NCBI GenBank assembly: GCA_963777735.1
Contig: CAVZRQ010000008.1
Coordinates: 1,488,001-1,552,000 of the forward strand
Source: ZC4RG30 sp963777735
Lineage (GTDB): Bacteria; Pseudomonadota; Gammaproteobacteria; Steroidobacterales; Steroidobacteraceae
Direction of reading: 5' to 3'
Length of the DNA stretch: 64,000 bases
This document shows positions 17,327 through 26,680 of the stretch, one piece after another. The notes beneath the pieces are model-generated. The model had not been told where the DNA came from. It did not search any database and saw only the letters and a program-made list of their open reading frames with translations. Numbering within the stretch: the first letter of the stretch is position 1; each line of letters opens with the position of its first letter. The position numbers and the translations under genes are program-made.

Positions 17327-18775
17327 ATGATCACAAAGCTCTGGAACAGGTTCTTTGGCTCTGCGGCGAAGGCTGCAGTCACCCCCACCCCGCCCGCCAT
17401 CGAGGTTGCGCCTGAAGCGTCGCCCGAGGTGTCCTTGGCTCCGGCTCGCCGCACGGCCGTGGCACCCGATGGCCCGCTGTTCAGCAGTTTCGACCTGCAG
17501 CCAAGCCTGGCACGTGGCATCGCCGACGCCGGCTTCCAGAACACCACGCCGATCCAGGCGCAGACCCTGCCGCTGGCGCTGGCCGGCCGCGACGTGGCGG
17601 GACAGGCACAGACCGGCACCGGCAAGACCGCTGCGTTTCTGGTTTCCATGTTCAACACGTTGCTCACCCGTCTGCCCCGTGAGCCCCGCCCCGAGAACGC
17701 CATCCGCGGCATCATCATCGCGCCCACGCGGGAACTGGCCGTCCAGATCCACAACGATGCCATCACGCTCGCCAAACACACCGGCATCAAACTGGCCTGC
17801 GTTTTCGGCGGCGTGGATTACGACAAGCAGCGCCGGCAGTTCGAAGGCGGCACCGATGTGCTGATCGGCACGCCCGGTCGCATCATCGACTTCTACAAGC
17901 AGAATGTTTTCGACCTGCGCTACGTGCAGGTGGTGGTGCTCGACGAAGCCGACCGCATGTTCGACCTCGGCTTCATCGCCGACATCCGCTACATGCTGCG
18001 CAAGATGCCACCGCCGGACCAGCGCCAGTCGATGCTGTTCTCGGCCACGCTGTCGCAGCGCGTGCTGGAACTCGCCTACGAGGACATGAACAACCCGGAG
18101 ACCATCCGCATCGAGCCGGACAAGATCACGGCCGACCGGGTGCGCCAGATCATCTATTTCCCGGCGATGGAAGAGAAGATCCCGTTGCTGATCGGCATGC
18201 TGCGCACCGCCGCGGCCGAACGCACCATGGTGTTCGTGAACACCCGCCGTCAGGCCGATCGCCTCGAGGAAGTGCTGCGCGCCAACCAGATCAACGCGCA
18301 GGCCATCTCGGGCGACGTGCCGCAGAACAAGCGACTGCGCTACCTGAAGGAATTCCACAGCGGCGAACTGGCCGTGCTGATCGCCACCGACGTGGCCTCG
18401 CGCGGGCTGCACGTGCCGGACGTGAGCCACGTGTTCAACTTCGATCTGCCGCAGGATCACGCCGACTACGTGCATCGCATCGGCCGCACCGCCCGTGCCG
18501 GCGCCGAAGGCGATGCCATCAGCTTCGGCTGCGAGGATTACGCGATCTGCCTGCCCGAGATCGAGAACTACATCGGGCACAAGATTCCGGTGGCCAGCGT
18601 CACGCAGGAGCTGCTGGCCAAGAACGTGGTCTTTCCGCGGCACAAGCCGCGTGAAGATGCCCCACCGCGGCGCGGTGGTAGTGGTGGCGGAGGTCGTCCC
18701 GGCGGCGGCGGTCGCCCCGGTGGCGGTGGTGGTGGCCCTCGGCGTGGCGGCCCACCACGTGGCGGCCGACGCTAG
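17327..18775 (+). CDS. rhlB: DEAD-box RNA helicase, RhlB-like
   Basis: A 482-aa ATP-dependent RNA helicase. Core motifs in order: Q-motif (NTTPIQAQTLP), I (AQTGTGKT), Ia (PTRELAVQ), II (DEADRMFDLGF), III (SAT) and VI (HRIGRTAR). The DEADRMFDLGFIADIRYMLR block is characteristic of RhlB, the helicase of the RNA degradosome. The C-terminal about 35 residues are RGG/Gly-rich, typical of extra RNA-binding tails. The start ATG at 17327 precedes a short N-terminal extension. Placement next to trxA-rho is the common gammaproteobacterial order. The 3' end overlaps the convergent nucleotidase gene by 4 bp. Confidence 0.92.
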   Translation: MITKLWNRFFGSAAKAAVTPTPPAIEVAPEASPEVSLAPARRTAVAPDGPLFSSFDLQPSLARGIADAGFQNTTPIQAQTLPLALAGRDVAGQAQTGTGKTAAFLVSMFNTLLTRLPREPRPENAIRGIIIAPTRELAVQIHNDAITLAKHTGIKLACVFGGVDYDKQRRQFEGGTDVLIGTPGRIIDFYKQNVFDLRYVQVVVLDEADRMFDLGFIADIRYMLRKMPPPDQRQSMLFSATLSQRVLELAYEDMNNPETIRIEPDKITADRVRQIIYFPAMEEKIPLLIGMLRTAAAERTMVFVNTRRQADRLEEVLRANQINAQAISGDVPQNKRLRYLKEFHSGELAVLIATDVASRGLHVPDVSHVFNFDLPQDHADYVHRIGRTARAGAEGDAISFGCEDYAICLPEIENYIGHKIPVASVTQELLAKNVVFPRHKPREDAPPRRGGSGGGGRPGGGGRPGGGGGGPRRGGPPRGGRR

Positions 18776-19437
18776 CGGATATCCACCACTGCACTGACGT
18801 GCAGATATCCCGCCGGCGGCTCGCGCGGCGGGCGACTGGAATCCGGATGGGTCACCGCGATCACGCAGCCAATGCCGGAGGCGCGCGCCGCAGCCAGCAC
18901 TTTCGGGTTGTCGTCGATGAAAGCAGCACGTGCCGGATCGTAGTCCACCGCATTCCGGAACCGCAGCCAGAACTCGGCATGCTCCTTCGGCGCGCCAAAC
19001 TCATGCGAGCTGTGCATCGCGTCGAGGAATGGCCGAACGCCGACCTTTTCATCCTTGATGCGCAGCGTTTCCGGGTGAGAGTTGGTGGCGAGCACCAGGC
19101 GCCGCCCGGCGGCACGATGATGGCGCAGGAAATCCTGCGCACCCGGCAGCCAGGCAATGCGCTCATCGTGCCGTGACTTGATGGCTGAAAGGTCGAGCTC
19201 CAGCATGCGCGACCAGTACTCCAGGCAATACCAGTTGAGCGTGCCTTCGGCCTCGCGCAGGCGCGGCTGGATCTCCTGCACCAGCGCATCCGGCCCCGAC
19301 AGGCCCCGCGTCGCCCCGTAATACTCGGGCACCACTTCGAGCCAGAAATGGGTATCGAAGGCGAGGTCCAGCAACGTGCCGTCGAGGTCGAGCAGCAGCG
19401 TATCGATGTGATCGGGCAGGCGAACGGCAGCAGTCAT
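18772..19437 (-). CDS. yrfG: HAD-family GMP/IMP nucleotidase, YrfG-like
   Basis: A 221-aa HAD phosphatase. The nucleophile motif is LDLDGTLLDL (D17, D19), motif II is ATNSHPE and motif IV is FIDDNP. The segments AFDTHFW and TLNWYCLEYWS match E. coli YrfG, which dephosphorylates GMP and IMP. Substrate is therefore assigned by family resemblance. It is transcribed divergently from the PHP gene with under 25 bp between starts, so the promoters overlap. Confidence 0.85.
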   Translation of the reverse strand: MTAAVRLPDHIDTLLLDLDGTLLDLAFDTHFWLEVVPEYYGATRGLSGPDALVQEIQPRLREAEGTLNWYCLEYWSRMLELDLSAIKSRHDERIAWLPGAQDFLRHHRAAGRRLVLATNSHPETLRIKDEKVGVRPFLDAMHSSHEFGAPKEHAEFWLRFRNAVDYDPARAAFIDDNPKVLAAARASGIGCVIAVTHPDSSRPPREPPAGYLHVSAVVDIR

Positions 19438-19444
19438 GGGGCCG

Positions 19445-19450
19445 TATGAT
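19445..19450 (+). promoter_or_regulatory. Possible -10 element of the PHP gene
   Basis: TATGAT ends 10 bases before the ATG at 19461. If used, transcription would start at about 19457, giving an almost leaderless mRNA; there is no Shine-Dalgarno sequence before 19461. The hexamer also overlaps the alternative ATG at 19446. Confidence 0.3.
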
Positions 19451-19460
19451 ACCTCTCGCG

Positions 19461-20306
19461 ATGTTCGACCTTATCGACCTGCATACCCACAGCAACCACT
19501 CCGACGGCACCTTGCCACCAGCCGGGCTCGTGGCGCTGGCCGCGGCCCGCCAGGTGAAGGTGCTTGCGCTCACGGATCACGACACCACCGCCGGGCTCAC
19601 GGAGGCCGCCAGCGCCGCCGCTGCAGCGGGCATCCGGTTCATCGATGGCGTGGAGATCACTGCCGGCTGGCGCGGGCAGGAGCTGCATGTGGTGGGCCTT
19701 GGCATCGACCCGCAACACCCCGCGCTGACCACCCATCTCGCCGAACTGGTGCAACTGCGACGCAAACGCGTTGTCGCGATTGGTGAGCGGCTGCGCCGCA
19801 GCAGCACCTTCAAGGACGCAGATCCCGCTGGCGCCATCCTGGACAGCGGTGCCGTGCCCACGCGCACGCACGTGGCGCGCGCCATCGTGCAGCTGGGCCT
19901 CGCCAAATCGACGCAGGACGCGTTTGATCGCTGGCTGGGGCGTGGTTGCAAAGGCTACGTGCCGCAGGAATGGCCGGATCTGGCTTCCGCTGTCGCTGCC
20001 ATCCGCGGGGCAGGCGGCCATGCGGTGCTGGCACATCCGCACCGTTACAAACTGTCGTCGGGTGCGCTGGACAACCTCTGCAGCGAATTCAAAGCCTGCG
20101 GTGGCAGCGCGCTGGAAGTGAGCCTGCCTGCCATGTCGCCCAATGATGCGGCCCGCCTCGCCCGCCTCGCGCGCCAGCACGCGCTGGCTGGGTCTGCCGG
20201 CTCCGATTTCCACGAACCCGGACTGCCATGGCGCCCTCTGGGCCGCTTCGCTAAGCTACCCGAGGGAGTCGAGCCGTTGCTGGCGCAGCTCCAGTACCGG
20301 CATTAA
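19461..20306 (+). CDS. PHP-domain phosphoesterase, YciV-like
   Basis: A 281-aa metal-dependent phosphoesterase. The PHP metal ligands are visible in DLHTHSNHSDG (H8, H10, D15), LTDHDT and a C-terminal SDFHEPG. The protein resembles E. coli YciV/RnaM, which acts on nucleoside bisphosphates and 5' ends of short RNAs. The ATG at 19461 directly precedes the conserved N-terminus; an in-frame ATG at 19446 would add five residues. Confidence 0.87.
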   Translation: MFDLIDLHTHSNHSDGTLPPAGLVALAAARQVKVLALTDHDTTAGLTEAASAAAAAGIRFIDGVEITAGWRGQELHVVGLGIDPQHPALTTHLAELVQLRRKRVVAIGERLRRSSTFKDADPAGAILDSGAVPTRTHVARAIVQLGLAKSTQDAFDRWLGRGCKGYVPQEWPDLASAVAAIRGAGGHAVLAHPHRYKLSSGALDNLCSEFKACGGSALEVSLPAMSPNDAARLARLARQHALAGSAGSDFHEPGLPWRPLGRFAKLPEGVEPLLAQLQYRH

Positions 20307-20329
20307 CTTCAGGGATCCTCTTCGACGGC

Positions 20330-20557
20330 ATGTCTGAAGACAACGAAGACAACGTCAACCGCGAGCTGTTCCGCAACATCGAGAAGTTGCGCCAGCTGCG
20401 CATCGAGCATCGCGACCTCGACTACGTCATCTCGCGGCTCACGCTCGACATCCGGACCGATGAAGTGCAGATGCGCCGCCTGAAGAAGCGCAAGCTGCTG
20501 CTCAAGGACCAGATCGCGAAACTCGAAAGCCAGGCCATTCCGGATCTCAATGCCTGA
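20330..20557 (+). CDS. DUF465 (YdcH-family) small protein
   Basis: A 75-aa charged, helical protein. The end of the sequence (MRRLKKRKLLLKDQIAKLE) is the typical DUF465 signature, and a two-helix coiled-coil hairpin is expected. The family has no established function. Its last 8 bases overlap the start of the MscS gene, suggesting coupled translation. Confidence 0.8.
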   Translation: MSEDNEDNVNRELFRNIEKLRQLRIEHRDLDYVISRLTLDIRTDEVQMRRLKKRKLLLKDQIAKLESQAIPDLNA

Positions 20558-21854
20558 GAACTCGCTGCAACAGATGTTCGACCGGCTGGCCACGCCGTCG
20601 ACACTCTCGGAATCCCTGCTCATCCTGTTCGCGGTACTGGCGGGCCTGGCTGCATCACACTTCGCCAGGCAGTGGTATTCGCGCACCACCATGGCCGGCA
20701 GCAGCGGCTGGCAGGCACGTGTTTCGGAAGCCGCGCTGGCAGCAATGCCTGCCGTGGCCACGCTGGTGCTGCTGCTCGTCGGCCGCGGGCTGCTGGTATT
20801 CACCGACCTGAAACTCGCCCTGATCGACATCGCACTGCAGGTGACCGCGGCCCTGCTGGCCGTGCGCCTTGCCGTGCATCTGCTGGCAATGGCCATGGGC
20901 CCGCGCAACTGGGTGGCGCGCAGCGAGCTGCGTTACACACTGGTGCTCTGGATGCTGCTGGTCTTCGCGCTGCTGGGCTGGTTCGATGCCATCGAGTCCA
21001 AGCTCGACAGCATCGATCTCGCGCCAGGCGCAGCCACCTTCACCATCTGGTCGCTGCTGAAGAGCATCGTGGTGGTCACCGTGTTCCTGGTGCTGGCCAG
21101 CCTCACCTCCCGCGCCATCGAAGCGCGCGTGATGAAGATGCAGGGCATCGCGCTCTCCACCCGCATCGGCATCAGCAAGTTCTCCTACTTCTTCCTGCTC
21201 GGCCTCGGCGTGTTGCTCGGCATCAATGCCGCCGGCGTCGACCTCACCGCATTGACGGTACTGACGGGCGCCATGGGTCTCGGCCTCGGCTTCGGCCTGC
21301 AGGCCATCGCCAGCAATTTCGTCAGTGGCTTCGTGCTGCTGATGGATAAATCCATCAAACCCGGCGATGTGATCAGCTTCACCGGCATGACGGGCACCAG
21401 CACCGAGAATTTCGGCTGGGTACAGGAACTGCGCGGGCGCTATGTGGTGGTGCGTGATCGCGACGGCGTGGAAACCCTGGTGCCGAACCAGAACCTGATC
21501 ACCAACCCGGTGATCAACTGGAGCTTCTCCGATCCCAAGGTGCGCCTGAAGCTGCCGGTGCGCATCAGCTATCACGATGATCCGGAGAAGGCACTGAAGG
21601 TGCTGCTGGAAGCCGCTAACTGCAATTCCCGCGTGTTGCACGAACCCCCACCGGTGTCGCGCCTGATGAACTTCGGCGATTCCGGCATCGAACTGGAACT
21701 GCGGTTCTGGATTTCGGATCCGCAGGAAGGCGTGAACAATGTCCGCTCCGACGTGAACCGCTCCATCTGGCGCGCGTTCCAGCAGGCCGGCATCACCATT
21801 CCGGTGGCCCAGCACGATGTGCGCATGGTGACGGTGCGCGGCGGCGGCGCGTGA
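20550..21854 (+). CDS. MscS-family mechanosensitive channel
   Basis: A 434-aa inner-membrane protein with about five or six predicted helices in the first 250 residues. The MscS core follows: the pore helix rich in Gly/Ala (GAMGLGLGFGLQAIASNFVSG, about residues 246-266) and the cytoplasmic beta domain (DKSIKPGDVISF). Such channels open on membrane tension to release solutes during osmotic downshock. The last four bases overlap the arfB start (GTGA). Confidence 0.9.
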   Translation: MPENSLQQMFDRLATPSTLSESLLILFAVLAGLAASHFARQWYSRTTMAGSSGWQARVSEAALAAMPAVATLVLLLVGRGLLVFTDLKLALIDIALQVTAALLAVRLAVHLLAMAMGPRNWVARSELRYTLVLWMLLVFALLGWFDAIESKLDSIDLAPGAATFTIWSLLKSIVVVTVFLVLASLTSRAIEARVMKMQGIALSTRIGISKFSYFFLLGLGVLLGINAAGVDLTALTVLTGAMGLGLGFGLQAIASNFVSGFVLLMDKSIKPGDVISFTGMTGTSTENFGWVQELRGRYVVVRDRDGVETLVPNQNLITNPVINWSFSDPKVRLKLPVRISYHDDPEKALKVLLEAANCNSRVLHEPPPVSRLMNFGDSGIELELRFWISDPQEGVNNVRSDVNRSIWRAFQQAGITIPVAQHDVRMVTVRGGGA

Positions 21855-22258
21855 ACTTCGCCATCGATCCGGCTGATGTCGACATCAGCTTCATCCGCTC
21901 TGCAGGCCCGGGCGGGCAGAACGTCAACAAGGTCGCGACGGCCGCGCAGCTGCGCTTCAACATCACCCGCTATCGCGGCCTGGATGCCGGCGCAAAGCAG
22001 CGTCTGCGCAAGCTCGCCGGGCGGCGCGTCACGGACACCGACGACATCCTGATCGTCGCGCGCAACCATCGCACGCAGGAAGGCAACCGGCGCGATGCGC
22101 TCGAACGGCTGTCCGCGCTGATCGAAGCGGCACGGCCTGCGCCGATCCCGCGCCGCGCAACGAAGCCCACCCGCGCATCAAAAGAGCGACGCCTCTCCAC
22201 CAAGGTGCAGGCTGGTCGCACCAAGCAGTTGCGCAGCCGTGTCCGTGGCGACGACTGA
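21851..22258 (+). CDS. arfB: Alternative ribosome-rescue peptidyl-tRNA hydrolase ArfB
   Basis: A 135-aa release-factor-like protein that frees stalled ribosomes. The catalytic GGQ is at residues 21-23 (SAGPGGQNVNKV). The C-terminal tail is very basic (KPTRASKERRLSTKVQAGR), as needed to enter the empty mRNA channel of stalled ribosomes. The GTG start overlaps the MscS stop. The 3' end overlaps glpD by 20 bases. Confidence 0.92.
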   Translation: MNFAIDPADVDISFIRSAGPGGQNVNKVATAAQLRFNITRYRGLDAGAKQRLRKLAGRRVTDTDDILIVARNHRTQEGNRRDALERLSALIEAARPAPIPRRATKPTRASKERRLSTKVQAGRTKQLRSRVRGDD

Positions 22259-23765
22259 CACAGACACCGTCTACGACGTACTGGTCATCGGCGGCGGCAT
22301 CAACGGTGCCGGCATTGCGCGGGATGCGGCAGGCCGTGGTCTGCGCGTCTGCCTTGTGGAGCAGGACGACCTGGCCGCACATACCTCGTCGGCCAGCACC
22401 AAGCTCATCCATGGCGGTCTGCGCTACCTGGAGCATGGCGAACTGCGCCTGGTGCGCGAATCCCTGGCCGAGCGCGAACGGCTGCTGGCCATTGCGCCGC
22501 ATATCGTCAAGCCGCTGCGCTTCGTGCTGCCCTATGTCGATGGGCTGCGCCCACGCTGGCTGCTGCGGCTCGGGCTTTTCGTCTACGACCATGCCGGGGG
22601 CCGCGAGCGTCTCGCCGCATCGGCCAGCACACGGTTCGCGGGCACGCCGCTCGGCGAACCATTGCGCGCAGACCTCACCGATGGCTTCGAATACTCCGAC
22701 TGCTGGGTGGAAGACAGCCGCCTCGTGGTACTGAACGCAATGGATGCGGCGGAGCGCGGGGCAACCATCCTGACGCAGACGCGGGTCGTGCGCGGTGAGG
22801 CTTCCGATGGACTGTGGTCGATGACCTGCGAGCGCCGCAACAACGGTGGGCCACTGCTGCTGCGGGCCCGCACGTTGGTCAACGCAACCGGCGCGTGGGT
22901 CAACGATCTGCTGGGAATGCTGGACATTGCGCCCCGCCAGCAGGTGCGACTGGTGAAGGGCAGCCATCTGGTGCTGCACCGCCTGTTCGAGGGCGAGCAT
23001 GCCTATCTGCTGCAGAGCCCGGATCGGCGCGTCGTGTTCGCCATTCCGTTCGAGCAGCACTACACGCTGGTAGGCACGACAGACGTCCCGTTCACGGGTG
23101 ATCCCGCGCAGGTAACGATCGACGTTGCCGAGCGGGATTATCTGCTCGGCTGCGTGAACCGCTTCTTCAGGCGACAGGTGTCACCGGCCGACATCGCCGG
23201 CAGTTATGCCGGCGTTCGTCCTCTGTTCGATGATGGCAGCGAGGGCGCCGCGCAGCAGGTATCGCGCGACTACCATCTGGAACTGCAGCAAACGCCAACC
23301 GGTGCGCCGGTCCTGACCGTCTATGGCGGCAAGATCACCACGTACCGGAAGCTGGCCGAGGCAGCACTGCCGCCGTTGTTGCAGCAGCTCGGTCAGGCAC
23401 CGGACGAAACCAGCTGGACCGCGCAGGAAGCCCTGCCGGGAGGCGATTTCCCCGCCGCCGATCTGCAGCTGTTCTCGACGCATGCGCTGCAACGCTGGCC
23501 AGAGCTGCCACCCGGCCTGATCCTGCGGCTGGCACGGCTGTACGGCACGCGCATGGCGCATATCCTGGGCGACGCCCGCCGCATGGAAGATCTGGGCACG
23601 CGTTTCGGTGAAGAACTGACGCTGGCAGAAATCCGGTATCTGGTCGCGAGGGAATGGGCGCGCAGCGCGGAAGACATCCTGTGGCGCCGCACGCGGCTGG
23701 GGCTTCGCTTTCCCGCCTCAGCCGTGGACCAGCTGCAGGATGCTGTGACGCAACTGCTCGGATAG
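22239..23765 (+). CDS. glpD: Aerobic glycerol-3-phosphate dehydrogenase
   Basis: GlpD is a membrane-associated FAD enzyme that oxidises glycerol-3-phosphate to dihydroxyacetone phosphate and feeds electrons to quinone. The 508-aa protein has the N-terminal FAD loop VIGGGINGAGIARDAAGRG, the SSASTKLIHGGLRYLE signature and a C-terminal helical domain. GTG starts exist at 22239 and 22245. Its final 48 bases overlap the convergent plsB gene. No glpF, glpK or glpR is nearby. Confidence 0.95.
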   Translation: MSVATTDTDTVYDVLVIGGGINGAGIARDAAGRGLRVCLVEQDDLAAHTSSASTKLIHGGLRYLEHGELRLVRESLAERERLLAIAPHIVKPLRFVLPYVDGLRPRWLLRLGLFVYDHAGGRERLAASASTRFAGTPLGEPLRADLTDGFEYSDCWVEDSRLVVLNAMDAAERGATILTQTRVVRGEASDGLWSMTCERRNNGGPLLLRARTLVNATGAWVNDLLGMLDIAPRQQVRLVKGSHLVLHRLFEGEHAYLLQSPDRRVVFAIPFEQHYTLVGTTDVPFTGDPAQVTIDVAERDYLLGCVNRFFRRQVSPADIAGSYAGVRPLFDDGSEGAAQQVSRDYHLELQQTPTGAPVLTVYGGKITTYRKLAEAALPPLLQQLGQAPDETSWTAQEALPGGDFPAADLQLFSTHALQRWPELPPGLILRLARLYGTRMAHILGDARRMEDLGTRFGEELTLAEIRYLVAREWARSAEDILWRRTRLGLRFPASAVDQLQDAVTQLLG

Positions 23766-26141
23766 CACCAGCTGCGCATCTTCCGCGATGCGCTCCAGCA
23801 CCTCGTCGAATACCAGCTTGCCTTCGGCATCGGCGCGCAGCACGCCGCGACGCCGCAACAGGCTCAGGAAGCCTTCAAACAGCGACCGGTCGAAGAACTC
23901 CGGCGAATAGAAGCCGTACAGCGTCACCATGCGCTGCGCCATTTCCTGGCAGCGCCTTTCCAGCTCGGCCTGCGACAGCGTGCCGCTGCCGGCGCGCAGC
24001 AGCAGCGCAATGGCGAGGTAATAGCGCTCGATGGTCTGCAGCGTGGGCTGTGCCAGCTGCGAAAGCTGCACCGCCTCGGATGTGGCGGCTGGAGCGGCTT
24101 GCCATGCCTCCCCGTCCTGGCCGGTGCGCAGCAGTCCGGCCGACTGCAGGGCCCGCAGATTCGCGCCCACTACCGCTTCGATCTCCGCCTCCTCCCAGCG
24201 CAGGAACAGTTCTGCGGCGATGTAGGGATAGATGCGCCACGCCAGGCGCTGCAGGTCGGCGCTGCGCAGGGATGGATTGGAGATGAAGCAGCAGGCCAGC
24301 AGTGACGGCAGCGCAATCAGATGCAGCATGTTGTTGCGGTAATAGACCATGGCGGTGGCATGGCGCTCGGCAAGGCCCAGCACATCCTCGCCCACCCGAG
24401 TCAGGATGCCGGCCTTCAGACCATGTTCGATGATCTGCACCGCGCCGAGATCCGTCACCGTGACGCGATCCGAATACGGCGCATCGCGCAGCAGCTGCAG
24501 GTACAGCGCGATCTGACGCCGCAGATCACCTTCCCGCATGACCTGCTTCGGCGTTGCCAGCATGACGGTAGCCAGCAGGTTCACGGGCGTCACGGCAGCG
24601 GCCGCATGAATGTTGCGCATGATCCGCTGAGCCAGCGCATCCACTGCCGGGCCTACCGCCGCGCGACCTTCCTGCCCGAGCTTGTCGCGCCACTCGGGCT
24701 GGTATTGATCGAGCAGCGGCGCGAGCGCGATCGGTTCGCCGATATTCACGTGCACATGCCCGAAGTTCTCGCGCAGGCGCTTCAGCGACCGCAGGAAACC
24801 CAGCAGGGTTTCCTTCTCCTTCGGCTTGCCGGACAACTCACCCACGTAGCTGTCCACCTCCATGACGCGCTCATAGCCGATGTATACCGGCACGAACATG
24901 ATGGGCCGCACCGGCTGCCGCAGATAGCTGCGCAACGTCATGGAGAGCATGCCGGTCTTGGGAGACAGTGAGCGGCCCGTGCGGCTGCGCCCGCCTTCGA
25001 TGAAATACTGGATGGGATGGCCGCGCGCCATCATCGCGCCGAGATACCGCGTGAATACCGCCGAATAGAGCGGGCTGCCGCGGAAGCTGCGTCGCATGAA
25101 GAACGCGCCGCCCTTGCGCAGCAGCGGCCCCACCACTGGCAGGTTCAGGTTGATGCCGGCGGCGATGTGCGGCACCGCGAAGCCATGCGTATAGATGGCG
25201 TACGGCATCAGCACGTCGTCCATGGTGCTGCGATGACAGGGCACGTACACCAGCTCGTTGCCTGCCGCGACCGACGCAATGGTTTCGGCATGCGCCACCA
25301 CCACGCCATCGTAGATGCGGGTCCACAACCGGCGGAACACCCGCTCCATCAGCCGCACGAAGATATGCGAATAGTTGGCGGCGATCTCTTCGAACATCGC
25401 CTTGGCGTTCTGCAGCGCCTCGCGCCGCGGGATGTTGCGGTCGAGGGCTTCCTGCGCCACCAGTGCCCGCACCGCGCGGCCGCGCAGCACTTCGGTCATC
25501 AATGTGCGGCGATGCGAAAGATCCGGCCCGACATACGCGGTGCGTGAAGCCACCAGCAGGCCATTGAGATGGCGGGCCATGCGCCGCGCGGCCTGGTTGT
25601 CTGGCGTGCCTTCCGTAACCAGCGAGCGCAGTGAAACACCGGTGCCGAACTCCACGACCGTGTTGCGGCCATTGAGCAGCACGGCGAGCGCGCGCCGCAG
25701 GTTGCTGGCCAGCGCCCAGTCTTCCGAGAACAACAGGCGGAACCAGGAGACGTATTCGCGCTGTGGAGCCCTGCCCCAGTAAACCGCCACCGGCACGAGC
25801 AACACATCGAACTGCGGATCACGGCGCAACTCGGCCAGCAGCTCGCGCAGTTCAGTCGGCGGGCGATGATCGATGCGGCTGCGCCAGAAACCCACCTTGC
25901 GGCTCAGCGCCAGCAGCGACTGCACCCGCGACGCCGCGCCTGTTGGCAACAGCTGCTTGCGCGGCCGAGGCAGCCCGGCGCTCGCGCAGGCCCGCTGCAG
26001 CACCAGTGCATCGAGCGGGCTGTGGCGCGCGAGGATGTAACACACGGGTGCGCCGGCTTCCCGGAGCGACTCCGCCACGTCCCGCGGACGCACGGTGAAG
26101 CGCAGCCAGGGCAGCAGAAACCTGCCTGTGAGCCGGTCCAT
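23718..26141 (-). CDS. plsB: Glycerol-3-phosphate 1-O-acyltransferase
   Basis: PlsB acylates the sn-1 position of glycerol-3-phosphate, the first step of phospholipid synthesis, at the inner membrane. The 807-aa length matches E. coli PlsB (807). The catalytic HX4D motif is HRSTMDD at H303, followed by the substrate-binding segments FFMRRSFRG and FIEGGRSRTG and the block IMFVPVYIGYE. The 3' end overlaps glpD tail-to-tail. It lies 5 bp downstream of the small hydrolase gene, so it may be read as part of that operon. Confidence 0.96.
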   Translation of the reverse strand: MDRLTGRFLLPWLRFTVRPRDVAESLREAGAPVCYILARHSPLDALVLQRACASAGLPRPRKQLLPTGAASRVQSLLALSRKVGFWRSRIDHRPPTELRELLAELRRDPQFDVLLVPVAVYWGRAPQREYVSWFRLLFSEDWALASNLRRALAVLLNGRNTVVEFGTGVSLRSLVTEGTPDNQAARRMARHLNGLLVASRTAYVGPDLSHRRTLMTEVLRGRAVRALVAQEALDRNIPRREALQNAKAMFEEIAANYSHIFVRLMERVFRRLWTRIYDGVVVAHAETIASVAAGNELVYVPCHRSTMDDVLMPYAIYTHGFAVPHIAAGINLNLPVVGPLLRKGGAFFMRRSFRGSPLYSAVFTRYLGAMMARGHPIQYFIEGGRSRTGRSLSPKTGMLSMTLRSYLRQPVRPIMFVPVYIGYERVMEVDSYVGELSGKPKEKETLLGFLRSLKRLRENFGHVHVNIGEPIALAPLLDQYQPEWRDKLGQEGRAAVGPAVDALAQRIMRNIHAAAAVTPVNLLATVMLATPKQVMREGDLRRQIALYLQLLRDAPYSDRVTVTDLGAVQIIEHGLKAGILTRVGEDVLGLAERHATAMVYYRNNMLHLIALPSLLACCFISNPSLRSADLQRLAWRIYPYIAAELFLRWEEAEIEAVVGANLRALQSAGLLRTGQDGEAWQAAPAATSEAVQLSQLAQPTLQTIERYYLAIALLLRAGSGTLSQAELERRCQEMAQRMVTLYGFYSPEFFDRSLFEGFLSLLRRRGVLRADAEGKLVFDEVLERIAEDAQLVLSEQLRHSILQLVHG

Positions 26142-26146
26142 GTTCG

Positions 26147-26671
26147 TCAGGTAACGTACTGCGCCCGGCGCGATTCGATCAGGAAGTACTGGAAGAGATA
26201 GCGCAGGAATGGAATGGCGCTGTGCAGGCGGTGATCGGATTCGACCAGATGCAGCGACAAGCTGTTCTCCTTGGCAAACCGCACACTTTGTTCGTAAGGA
26301 ATGACTTCATCGCGCCAGCCATGCACCAGCGCAATCGGGCAGGCGGGCAAACCGCGCCGGAGCGGCGGAATGCCGGGCATGTGGATGGCTGGCGCCATCA
26401 GGAACACACCCTTGGCATGCAGCGTGGGTGCCGCGGCCAGCGACACATAGCCGCCGAGACTGGACCCTGCCAGCACCAGGTGCCCGGTGAAGTCGCGGCA
26501 GAACTCATGCAGCATCTGCACGCGTTCTTCCGGGTCATTGACGCCGCGGTAATCGACGGCGGCAACGTCGAAACCTTCCGCTTCGGCAATTTCGTAGAGC
26601 GCGCGGATCTTGGTGCTGAATGGCGAACCATCCAGCCCATGTGAAAACACGACATGTCCCGTTATCGACAT
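26147..26671 (-). CDS. Small alpha/beta hydrolase (YqiA/UPF0227-like)
   Basis: A 174-aa single-domain hydrolase. The N-terminal strand VVFSHGLDGSP, the nucleophile elbow GSSLGGYV (second Ser), the acidic segment HGWRDEVIP and the late His (ESDHRL) make a complete catalytic triad plausible. It resembles the compact esterases of the YqiA group. It lies 9 bp after the sheath-like gene and 5 bp before plsB. Substrate unknown. Confidence 0.75.
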   Translation of the reverse strand: MSITGHVVFSHGLDGSPFSTKIRALYEIAEAEGFDVAAVDYRGVNDPEERVQMLHEFCRDFTGHLVLAGSSLGGYVSLAAAPTLHAKGVFLMAPAIHMPGIPPLRRGLPACPIALVHGWRDEVIPYEQSVRFAKENSLSLHLVESDHRLHSAIPFLRYLFQYFLIESRRAQYVT

Positions 26672-26680
26672 CGCGACATC

